Shown here one piece after another: positions 1 through 5,501 of a DNA stretch of 6,887 nt (position 1 is its first letter; each line of letters begins with the position of its first letter). The stretch spans positions 1 to 6,887 of the forward strand of contig CACZOT010000422.1 in the NCBI GenBank assembly GCA_902782795.1, given 5' to 3'. The translations under genes were made by a program, and so were the position numbers. Under the pieces are notes generated by a model that was not told the origin of the DNA, did not search any database, and was given only the letters and a program-made list of their open reading frames with translations. The DNA comes from an uncultured Eubacteriales bacterium. Lineage in GTDB: Bacteria; Bacillota; Clostridia; Christensenellales; Aristaeellaceae.

Positions 1-40
1 GCAAATAAAATTCGCGGAAAGATTGGAAAATCCTTCCTGC

Positions 41-119
41 TGTCGAAAATTTACGCATATACATTCTGCATATGTAAAATTATGAGGAAATCTGACGAAT
101 TTTGTGCATACCTGCCGAA
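41..119 (+). promoter_or_regulatory. Cluster of three putative Spo0A (0A) boxes
   Basis: Seen: three matches to TGNCGAA, all in the same orientation: TGTCGAA at 41-47, TGACGAA at 93-99 and TGCCGAA at 113-119. The first is the exact core 0A box; the others differ only at the free third position. Start-to-start spacing is 52 and 20 bases, close to five and two helical turns. Known: Spo0A, the sporulation master regulator of Firmicutes, binds this heptamer. Inferred: the sites control a gene outside the left edge, because the only gene to the right ends here at its own terminator. I found no convincing -35/-10 pair on either strand, so the regulated promoter is unidentified. Confidence 0.4.
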
Positions 120-152
120 AAATATGCTGCATATGCAGCCGGTGCATATACA
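53..152. repeat. TGCATA/GCATATACA repeat cluster with a 14-bp palindrome
   Basis: Seen: TGCATA occurs at 67-72, 105-110, 128-133 and 143-148. The 9-mer GCATATACA occurs at 55-63 and 144-152, and the 9-mer CTGCATATG at 66-74 and 127-135. The perfect palindrome GCTGCATATGCAGC spans 126-139. Such density of one 6-mer in about 100 bases is unlikely by chance, even in AT-rich DNA. Inferred: possible operators for a dimeric regulator, interleaved with the putative 0A boxes. No known regulator is assigned. Confidence 0.45.
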
Positions 153-160
153 GACCGAAG

Positions 161-187
161 AAAAAACTCCGGCCGCGGGGGCCGGAG
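161..187 (-). terminator. Rho-independent terminator of the birA-acpS-nnr operon
   Basis: Read on the minus strand, a perfect 8-bp stem CTCCGGCC/GGCCGGAG with a 5-base loop (plus positions 167-174, 175-179 and 180-187) is followed directly by six T residues (plus 161-166) and then CTTC. It begins only a few bases after the TAA stop at 192-194 of the last gene. Stem quality, U-tract and position make this a strong intrinsic terminator, and they support that the 141-residue reading frame is the true end of the operon. Confidence 0.9.
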
Positions 188-191
188 CATT

Positions 192-617
192 TTAGAGAAT
201 ATGCGCTATCTGCGCGCAGACCCACAGCGCGCCGCCGTCCGGTTGGCGCTTGGTCCGCAGAAGAACGGCGGCGCGGGAGTGGACCGCCGCCATATAGCGC
301 TCCGCCTCGCCGGGCGCAGGCGCTTCCAGGAGCTTGAGCCCGCGCGCGAGCAGGAGAAGGTCCTCCCCGGTGAAAGAGCCTCCGCGGAACTGTTCCATCG
401 AGCGGTCCGGGCAGGGCGGCAGGAGCGCGGAGAGCCGCCGGGAGCCCTCTTCGCTGGGCGTAAGGCGGTAGACGCCGTCCTCCTCGCGGGCGTCGAGCAG
501 GAGCGCGGGCGCGGAGAGCGGCCCGCGGGCAATGTACAGCGCCGACCCCCGGTCCCTTCGCACCCAGGAAAAGCGCGCCTCGGCCTCGCGCCGGAAGATC
601 GCGGCCGCGTCAGCCAT
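192..617 (-). CDS. Hypothetical protein, 141 aa, last gene of the minus operon
   Basis: I do not recognise this protein and assign no function. It is a soluble-looking 141-residue polypeptide, rich in Ala, Arg, Leu and Glu, with no signal peptide or membrane segment. Charged patches (RREAEARF near residues 9-16, RRDRGSALYIARG near 20-32) alternate with leucine-rich stretches (LLLLARGLKLLEAP near 86-99). Evidence that it is real: the codons have a strong G/C third-position bias like the neighbours; its ATG overlaps the end of nnr by 8 bases (ATGGCTGA), which fits translational coupling; and its TAA stop sits just before a perfect terminator. Upstream of the ATG there is only a weak GGAAG, further supporting coupling to nnr. 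It may be lineage-restricted. Confidence 0.72.
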   Translation of the reverse strand: MADAAAIFRREAEARFSWVRRDRGSALYIARGPLSAPALLLDAREEDGVYRLTPSEEGSRRLSALLPPCPDRSMEQFRGGSFTGEDLLLLARGLKLLEAPAPGEAERYMAAVHSRAAVLLRTKRQPDGGALWVCAQIAHIL

Positions 618-2112
618 GCTGGGCCCGCTTCCAGACGCCCGGGAGCGCCGCGAGCAGCTCCCGCGCGGTCATGCCCACTTCACCGAATTCCGCAGCGGCG
701 GCCTCTCCGGCCAGACCGTGCGCCTCGCTGGCGGCGAGCGCGGCCCGCTCCGGGGAGAACCCGCGCGCGAGCAGCGCGCCCACGATGCCGGTGAGCACGT
801 CTCCGCTCCCGCCGCGCGCCATGCCCGGCGTGCCGGAAACGCTCATGGCCAAGCCGCCCGGTCCGGCGACGAGGGTCGCCGCGCCTTTGTACAGCGCGGT
901 GCAGCCCAATTCCGCCAGGGAGCGGACGTTGGCGATGGGATCCGCCGAGAGCAGCACCAGCCGCGCTGCCTCGCCGGGGTGCGGCGTGACGACGCAGTTG
1001 GCGTGCAGGAGGGATTTAAGCGCCGGGTCCGCGGCGAGGAGATTCAGGGCGTCCGCGTCCAGGACGCAGGGCAGGCCGCTCTCCAGGACCGCGCGGACGA
1101 TCTCGGGATCGCAGCGGCGCGAGAGCCCGGGTCCGACGGCCAGCGCGATCTTCCCGCGCAGGGCCTCCCGGAGAACGGGAACGCCCCCGGCGGCGATGGC
1201 ACCGTCCTCCTCGGGAAGAGGCAGGCACATTGCGCAGGGCTCGAGGGTCTGGACGACGGGCACGACGCTTTCCGGACAGGCGACCGTCACCAGCCCCGCG
1301 CCGGAGCGCAGGGCCGCCCCGGCGCACAGGCAGGCCGCGCCAGTCATGCCCAGGGATCCGGCGACGATCAGCAGATGGCCGTAATCGCCCTTGTGGGTGT
1401 TGCGGCGGCGCTTTGGCGCGCGCAGGAGGCCCTCGTCGGCGAGGCGCATGGCGTCCGTCGGCGCGTACTTCTCCGGGATGCCGATGGACGCGACGACGAG
1501 CTCGCCGCAGGCGTCCATTCCTTCGCCGAGGAAATGACCGGGCTTGGGCCACTGGAAGGTCACGGTCGCGTCCGCGAGGACGTACGCTCCGGGCGCGTTC
1601 CCCGTGGACGCGGCGAGGCCGGAGGGAATATCGCAGGCGACGACGAGCGCGCCGCGCGCGCGGTCGAAGGCCATGCGCGCGATGATCCCCGGTACGTCGC
1701 CCTCCGGGGCGCGGCTCAGGCCGATGCCGAAGAGGGCGTCGACCCAGGCGTCCGGACGGGGCATGGAGGCCAGGCTGCCGGGAGGGGAGAACCAGACGCC
1801 CCGCGTGGTCAGTGCCTGCTCGCGCATGCTGGCCGCGTCCGCGGTGAGAGGGCCGGAACCCGCCTCGACGACGACGGCGCGGCCTCCCTTTTGCGCGAAG
1901 AAGCGGGCCGCGGCGTATCCGTCGCCGCCGTTCCCGCCGCGGCCGCAGGCGAAGGCGCACACGCGCCCCTCCGCGCCGCCGAGCCGCGCGACGACCTCAT
2001 CCGTGAGGGCGCGCGCCGCCCGCTCCATCAGCATGGGGGAGGGGACGCCCTCCTCGCGCATATAGCTGCGCTCCGCTTCGCGCATCTGGGCGGGGGTCAG
2101 GATGATCTTCAT
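610..2112 (-). CDS. nnr: Bifunctional NAD(P)H-hydrate epimerase / ADP-dependent NAD(P)H-hydrate dehydratase
   Basis: Repairs NADHX and NADPHX, hydrated and redox-dead forms of the nicotinamide cofactors, in the cytoplasm. The N-terminal NnrE (YjeF_N) half interconverts R and S epimers; the C-terminal NnrD half, a ribokinase-like fold, dehydrates the S form using ADP. The 500 residues match the usual fusion length. NnrE, about 1-225: CGRGGNGGDG (56-65), VDALFGIGLSR (124-134), DIPSGL (161-166), ADATVTF (180-186). NnrD, about 235-500: GDYGHLLIVAGS (242-253), TPHPGE (376-381), MARGGSGDVLTG (431-442) with the catalytic-type GSGD. Oddity: the usual GNNGGDG reads GGNGGDG, so one Asn is Gly. The ATG at 2112 is chosen because AGGAGG lies 7 bases upstream, it overlaps the acpS stop as ATGA, and homologous sequence starts here; a longer frame to 2283 runs through acpS and is not used. 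Confidence 0.95.
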   Translation of the reverse strand: MKIILTPAQMREAERSYMREEGVPSPMLMERAARALTDEVVARLGGAEGRVCAFACGRGGNGGDGYAAARFFAQKGGRAVVVEAGSGPLTADAASMREQALTTRGVWFSPPGSLASMPRPDAWVDALFGIGLSRAPEGDVPGIIARMAFDRARGALVVACDIPSGLAASTGNAPGAYVLADATVTFQWPKPGHFLGEGMDACGELVVASIGIPEKYAPTDAMRLADEGLLRAPKRRRNTHKGDYGHLLIVAGSLGMTGAACLCAGAALRSGAGLVTVACPESVVPVVQTLEPCAMCLPLPEEDGAIAAGGVPVLREALRGKIALAVGPGLSRRCDPEIVRAVLESGLPCVLDADALNLLAADPALKSLLHANCVVTPHPGEAARLVLLSADPIANVRSLAELGCTALYKGAATLVAGPGGLAMSVSGTPGMARGGSGDVLTGIVGALLARGFSPERAALAASEAHGLAGEAAAAEFGEVGMTARELLAALPGVWKRAQHG

Positions 2113-2486
2113 GCCTCTTCCTCCTCGTCGGTCAGGATGGCCACGGCGGCGGCCATGCCAGCGCTGTGGGTGATGGACAGATGGATCCGCCCGCCTCCGA
2201 TGGCCCGGCGGCGCTCCTCGGCGCCGTTGGACAGCGCGACGCGCGGCGCGCCGGCGTCTGTCCAGGTGACGTGGATATCCCACGGCCCGAAGCCGGAAAA
2301 GCCCGTGCCCAGGGCCTTGGCGACGGCCTCCTTCGCGGCGAAGACGCCGGCGGCGGTCTCGGCTCCGCGCAGGGCGATGCGCTCGCGCTCAGCGTCGGTG
2401 AAGACCCGCTCGAGAAAGCGCGGCCTGCCGACGGCCTGCTCGATATGCGGAACGTCCGCCAGATCCAGCCCCACTCCCAGGATCAT
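2109..2486 (-). CDS. acpS: Holo-[acyl-carrier-protein] synthase
   Basis: Transfers 4'-phosphopantetheine from CoA to the conserved serine of acyl carrier protein, switching on fatty-acid synthesis. Its 125 residues are typical of the trimeric AcpS type. Visible signatures: GVGLDL (4-9) with metal ligand Asp8, the hallmark FAAKEAVAKALGTGF (49-63) with metal ligand Glu53, and LSITHS (103-108) near the C terminus. Deviations: position 14, Arg in B. subtilis AcpS and (from memory) an ACP contact, is His; the Arg often before FAAKEA is Val; the tail ends in an acidic run, DEEEEA. The start has GGAGG 8 bases upstream. It lies 19 bases after birA and overlaps nnr by 4 bases; acpS next to nnr is a common Firmicute arrangement. 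With birA it forms a pair of modifiers of fatty-acid synthesis proteins. Confidence 0.95.
   Translation of the reverse strand: MILGVGLDLADVPHIEQAVGRPRFLERVFTDAERERIALRGAETAAGVFAAKEAVAKALGTGFSGFGPWDIHVTWTDAGAPRVALSNGAEERRRAIGGGRIHLSITHSAGMAAAVAILTDEEEEA
2120..2125 (-). promoter_or_regulatory. Shine-Dalgarno AGGAGG deciding the nnr start
   Basis: A perfect AGGAGG on the minus strand lies 7 bases before the nnr ATG at 2112. It is inside acpS: the codons for its acidic C-terminal tail (GAC GAG GAG GAA GAG GCA TGA) make up the site. Together with the ATGA stop/start overlap, this fixes the nnr start and couples the two genes. Confidence 0.85.
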
Positions 2487-2505
2487 GCACGCCGCCTCCG
2501 TTTCC

Positions 2506-3300
2506 TCAAATGTAGCCCATCATGCCGCGCACGGAGACCTCGCCCCAGCGCAGCTTCAGCGCTTCGCCCGAATCCAGCCGCAGAAGGAGCGCACCGTCCC
2601 CGCACAGTTCCTCGGCGAGGCCCTCGATCGCCGCGCCGTCCCGCTCCGCGCGCACGCGCCGCCCCAGGGTGAGCATGCGGCGGGCGCATTCCCCGCGCAA
2701 GGGGGCGAAGCCCTCGCGGTCCTGAACGTCGCGCCAGCGCAGCCAGGCGGCCTGGAGTTCCTTGGCGATCGCGCCGCGCTCCGGCCGGGGAGCCCCCTCG
2801 GGAAGGGCCGTCTCCAGCGAGCCCGCCCAGGGGAGCCCAGGAAAATCGCGCCCGAAGACGTTGATCCCGATGCCCGCCACCGCCCAATCGACCGTGCCGT
2901 CGGGCTTGAGGCCCGTCTCCGCGAGGATGCCGCAGACTTTGCGCCCCTCGAGGACGAGGTCGTTGGGCCACTTGATCCCTGGCGCGAGGCCGGTGGCGGC
3001 GCGAATGGCGTCAGCGGCGGCGAGCGCGGCCAGGAAGGAGATCTCCTGCGAGCGCGCGGCGGGGAGGTCCTTGGGCCGGGCAATCAGGGAGACGTAGATG
3101 CCCCGCCCGCTCTCGGAGAGCCAGGAGCGGTCCAGCCGGCCGCGCCCGGCGGTCTGACGGTCGGAAAAGACGCACGTCCCCTCCGGCGCGCCCCGGCGGG
3201 CGAGCTCCTTGGCGCGGATATTGGTGGAATCGATCACGTCGTGGTATTCCCCGCCGGGCAGGGCGCGCGCGGCGGCGGCGTAGCGTTCGGTCTCGGTCAT
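2506..3300 (-). CDS. birA: Biotin--[acetyl-CoA-carboxylase] ligase, group I (no HTH)
   Basis: Activates biotin with ATP to biotinyl-AMP and attaches it to the target lysine of biotin carrier proteins such as AccB, so it is needed for acetyl-CoA carboxylase and fatty-acid synthesis. Catalytic domain, about 18-200: DSTN (24-27), the biotinyl-AMP loop AGRGRLDRSW (51-60), KWPNDL (110-115), KVCGILAE (121-128), GIGINV (143-148). Small C-terminal BPL_C barrel about 213-262. In the loop, the Arg equivalent to E. coli Arg118 is kept (Arg55). The protein begins almost directly at the catalytic domain, so it lacks the N-terminal winged helix of regulatory BirA and should not repress biotin genes; 264 residues fit this shorter class. 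The ATG at 3300 has AAGGAG 7 bases upstream. First gene of the minus operon, driven by the promoter at 3334-3362. Confidence 0.95.
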   Translation of the reverse strand: MTETERYAAAARALPGGEYHDVIDSTNIRAKELARRGAPEGTCVFSDRQTAGRGRLDRSWLSESGRGIYVSLIARPKDLPAARSQEISFLAALAAADAIRAATGLAPGIKWPNDLVLEGRKVCGILAETGLKPDGTVDWAVAGIGINVFGRDFPGLPWAGSLETALPEGAPRPERGAIAKELQAAWLRWRDVQDREGFAPLRGECARRMLTLGRRVRAERDGAAIEGLAEELCGDGALLLRLDSGEALKLRWGEVSVRGMMGYI

Positions 3301-3333
3301 GGACGGGCTCCTTCAAACAGACGTTGCACCGAT

Positions 3334-3362
3334 ATTGTACGCCCGCCGGGGGCGTTTTTCAA
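3334..3362 (-). promoter_or_regulatory. Sigma-A type promoter of the birA operon
   Basis: On the minus strand: -35 TTGAAA (plus 3357-3362), a 17-base spacer, and -10 TACAAT (plus 3334-3339). Each box is one mismatch from consensus and the spacing is optimal. The predicted start near 3327 gives a leader of about 27 bases containing the AAGGAG site of birA. The spacer holds a GC-rich inverted repeat (see the entry at 3339-3359). Confidence 0.75.
3339..3359 (+). terminator. Terminator-like hairpin inside the birA promoter spacer
   Basis: On the plus strand, stem ACGCCC (3339-3344), loop GCCGG (3345-3349) and stem GGGCGT (3350-3355), with the T-tract TTTTT at 3355-3359. It looks like a short intrinsic terminator for rightward transcription, yet no plus-strand gene ends here. 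It could stop antisense transcription entering the right-hand operon, or it may just be GC-rich spacer sequence next to the TTTCAA that forms the minus-strand -35 box. Confidence 0.3.
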
Positions 3363-3374
3363 GTGCCCAGGCCC

Positions 3375-3403
3375 TTCCCATCCCGGCGCGGGAGTGTTAT
3401 AAT
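3375..3403 (+). promoter_or_regulatory. Extended -10 promoter of the eda-pfkA-rlmD operon
   Basis: Perfect TATAAT at 3398-3403, preceded by TG one base upstream (TGTTATAAT), an ideal extended -10. A 17-base spacer separates it from TTCCCA (3375-3380), a 4/6 match to the -35 consensus; an extended -10 tolerates a weak -35. The predicted start is near 3410, giving a leader of about 45 bases with GAGGAG at its end. No riboswitch-like structure is seen in the leader. Confidence 0.8.
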
Positions 3404-3440
3404 ATGCGGGTAAGCGGTCTTTTCACGAGCACGAAAAAGC

Positions 3441-3446
3441 GAGGAG
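3441..3446 (+). promoter_or_regulatory. Shine-Dalgarno GAGGAG deciding the aldolase start
   Basis: GAGGAG lies 8 bases before the ATG at 3455. The frame stays open upstream to 3299, but that stretch crosses the promoter and lacks homology to aldolases; the Shine-Dalgarno site and the match of residue 1 onward to the Eda N terminus set the start. Confidence 0.8.
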
Positions 3447-3454
3447 TGCATAGG

Positions 3455-4399
3455 ATGGATATCACCAAGCGCATCGCCGCGATCGGCATCATCCCCGTGG
3501 TCAAGATCAACGAGGCCGAAAAGGCCGCGCCTCTGTGCCGGGCGCTGCTGGCCGGCGGCCTGCCCCTGGCGGAGATCACCTTCCGCACGGACGCCGCCGA
3601 GGAGGCCATCCGCATCGCCGCGAGGGAGGTCCCCGAGGTGCTGGTCGGCGCGGGCACGGTCACGAACACGGACCAGGCGGATCGCGCCATGGCCGCGGGC
3701 GCGAAGTTCATCGTCACGCCCGGGTTCAACCCCGCCGTCGTGCGCCATTGCCTGGAGAAGGGCTACCCGATCTTCCCCGGCTGTCCGACCACGAGCGATA
3801 TCGAGCTGGCCCGGGAGATGGGCCTGCGCGTCGTGAAGTTCTTCCCGGCGGAGGCCATGGGCGGCGTGAAGACCATCCAGGCCGTGAGCGCACCCTACCC
3901 GGAGATGCGCTTCATCCCCACGGGCGGCGTGAGCGAGAAGAACCTCGGCCAGTACACGGCGAACAAGAAGGTCGCCGCGGTGGGCGGCAGCTGGATGGTG
4001 CCCGCCGACGCCCTGGAGCAGGGCGATTTCGCCGCCATCGAGGCCCTGACGCGCGGCGCGGTGCGGGCCATGCACGGCTTTTGCATCCACCACGTGGCGT
4101 TCAACTGCGGCTCGGCCGAAAAGGCGGAGGAGACCGCCAAGGCGTTCGAGCGCCTCTTCGGCTGGCCCTATATCGCGGGCGGCGGAGCGGACCACGCGGG
4201 CCGCTTCATCGAGACGATGAAGGGCGAAGCCCGCGGCGCGACCGGCCACATCGCCGTGGGGGTAAACGACCTGGGCCGCGCGAGAGCGTATCTCGAGGCC
4301 ATGGGCGTGCCCTTCGCCGAGGGTGGGAGCGCCTCCGTCGCCTGGCTGGAGGAAGAGGTCTTCGGCTTCGCGCTGCAGCTCATCGAGAACGAGAAATAA
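3455..4399 (+). CDS. eda: KDPG/KHG aldolase fused to a C-terminal VOC (glyoxalase-like) domain
   Basis: Residues 1 to about 205 are a class I KDPG/KHG aldolase. This enzyme cleaves 2-keto-3-deoxy-6-phosphogluconate to pyruvate and glyceraldehyde 3-phosphate (Entner-Doudoroff and uronate breakdown), and often 4-hydroxy-2-oxoglutarate as well. Key residues: Glu40 in LAEITFRT (38-45), GAGTVTN (65-71), Schiff-base Lys128 in VKFFPAEAMGGVK (127-139), phosphate-site PTGGVS (155-160) and GGSWMVPADAL (177-187). Residues from about 208 to 314 form a VOC module with two half repeats, starting FCIHHVAFN (209-217) and GHIAVGV (264-270). His213 and His265 sit where VOC metal ligands can lie, but the usual Glu near the C-terminal strand aligns with Gln308, so the metal site may be incomplete. 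Standalone Eda is about 205-215 residues, so about 100 are extra. I recall similar two-domain proteins in other Firmicutes; the VOC role is unknown to me. Confidence 0.9.
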   Translation: MDITKRIAAIGIIPVVKINEAEKAAPLCRALLAGGLPLAEITFRTDAAEEAIRIAAREVPEVLVGAGTVTNTDQADRAMAAGAKFIVTPGFNPAVVRHCLEKGYPIFPGCPTTSDIELAREMGLRVVKFFPAEAMGGVKTIQAVSAPYPEMRFIPTGGVSEKNLGQYTANKKVAAVGGSWMVPADALEQGDFAAIEALTRGAVRAMHGFCIHHVAFNCGSAEKAEETAKAFERLFGWPYIAGGGADHAGRFIETMKGEARGATGHIAVGVNDLGRARAYLEAMGVPFAEGGSASVAWLEEEVFGFALQLIENEK

Positions 4400-4436
4400 C
4401 CGGGTTCCATTTCATAAACGAAGGAGAATAGGGAAT

Positions 4437-5498
4437 ATGAAACGCATCGGCGTACTGACCTCCGGCGGAGACGCCCCGGGCATGAACGCGGCCATCCGCG
4501 CCGTGGTGCGCACGGCCGTGGCCAACGGCATGTCCGTGGTCGGCTTCAAACGCGGCTACAACGGCGTGCTCATGATGAGCGAAAACAGCCGGGACGATTA
4601 CGAGATCCTCACCAAGCGCAGCGTTTCCAACACCATCCACCGCGGCGGCACCTTCCTGATGACCGCCCGCTGCAAGGAGTTCCACCTGCCCGAGGTGCAG
4701 GAGAAGGCCATCGCCAACATGCGAGGCCTGGGCATCGAGGGTCTGGTCGCCATCAGCGGCGACGGCACCTTCCACGGCGCCGACGCCCTCAACAGCCGCG
4801 GCTTCCCGGTGGTGGGCGTGCCGGGCACCATCGATAACGATCTGCCCTATACCGATTATACCATCGGCTTCGACACCGCCGTGAACACCGCGCTCGAGTG
4901 CGTGGACAAGATCCGCGAGACCAGCGATTCCCACGAGCGCGGATCTCTCATCACCGTCATGGGGCGCGATTGCGGCGATATCGCCATCAATACCGCTCTG
5001 GCCTGCGGCGCGGAGATCGTCCTCATCCCCGAGAGGGAATGGAGCATCGAGGAGACCGCCGGGCGCATCAGGTGGGCCGCGATGGAAGGCAAGCGCTCCA
5101 CCATCATCATCATGGCCGAGGGCGCGATGCGTTCCCTCAAGAGCGATCTGCACGCCCTGGCCCAAAAGTATCCGGAACTGGGCGTCACCGGCGACGCGCC
5201 GCTTTCCTCCTCGAAGCTGGCGGCGCTCCTGGAGAAGATGTCCGGGCATGAGATCCGCTCCACGGTCCTGGGCTACATCCAGCGCGGCGGCAACCCCTCC
5301 GCGTCGGACCGCCTGCTCGGCTCGCGCCTGGGCTCCCACGCCGTGCAGCTCCTGCGCGACAACCAGTCCGGCCTCGCGGTCGGCGTGCGGGACAACCACC
5401 TGGTCGAGGTGCCCTTCGCCGAGACCTTCGGCTCGCATCGCCCGGTGAACGATTCCCTCCTGCACCTGCTCGACACCCTCTCCACCTTCTCCAGCTGA
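4437..5498 (+). CDS. pfkA: ATP-dependent 6-phosphofructokinase
   Basis: Phosphorylates fructose 6-phosphate to fructose 1,6-bisphosphate, the committed step of glycolysis, as a cytoplasmic tetramer. Motifs: SGGDAPGMNA (9-18), GGTFLMTAR (70-78) with Arg78 (E. coli Arg72), SGDGTFHG (107-114), PGTIDND (129-135) with catalytic base Asp133, MGRDCGD (175-181), AEG (227-229), LGYIQRGGNPSASDR (278-292). Gly110 and Gly130 stand at the two positions that are Asp and Lys in pyrophosphate-dependent enzymes, so ATP is the predicted donor. Arg21 and Arg25 match allosteric-site arginines of classical PfkA. At 353 residues it is about 33 longer than E. coli PfkA; roughly 25 extra lie between Glu228 and Tyr280. 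The ATG at 4437 has AAGGAG 10 bases upstream. It lies 37 bases after the aldolase gene with no terminator between. Confidence 0.95.
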   Translation: MKRIGVLTSGGDAPGMNAAIRAVVRTAVANGMSVVGFKRGYNGVLMMSENSRDDYEILTKRSVSNTIHRGGTFLMTARCKEFHLPEVQEKAIANMRGLGIEGLVAISGDGTFHGADALNSRGFPVVGVPGTIDNDLPYTDYTIGFDTAVNTALECVDKIRETSDSHERGSLITVMGRDCGDIAINTALACGAEIVLIPEREWSIEETAGRIRWAAMEGKRSTIIIMAEGAMRSLKSDLHALAQKYPELGVTGDAPLSSSKLAALLEKMSGHEIRSTVLGYIQRGGNPSASDRLLGSRLGSHAVQLLRDNQSGLAVGVRDNHLVEVPFAETFGSHRPVNDSLLHLLDTLSTFSS

Positions 5499-5501
5499 CC
5501 C

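Noticed and set aside
126..139. The palindrome GCTGCATATGCAGC as a transcription terminator or replication origin element
   Set aside because: No T-tract follows on either strand and no DnaA boxes are nearby; an operator or simple repeat fits better.
1..195. A 64-codon open plus frame from the left edge to TAG at 193-195
   Set aside because: It is AT-rich, unlike host genes, runs through the terminator hairpin, contains repeated motifs and gives a protein without recognisable features. It could be the end of a gene from the left, but nothing supports this.
2113..2283. A 57-residue N-terminal extension of Nnr
   Set aside because: The extension is Arg-rich, overlaps acpS in another frame and is not part of the family; AGGAGG and the ATGA overlap define the start at 2112.
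532..3402. A 956-codon plus-strand open frame across the birA-acpS-nnr region
   Set aside because: It is exactly antisense to three well-recognised genes, its protein is low-complexity Arg/Gly/Ala with no family motif, and GC-rich DNA commonly leaves such antisense frames open.
3299..3454. A longer N terminus for the aldolase, extending 52 codons upstream
   Set aside because: It would cross the -10 box and both promoter regions; the Shine-Dalgarno site and family homology place the start at 3455.
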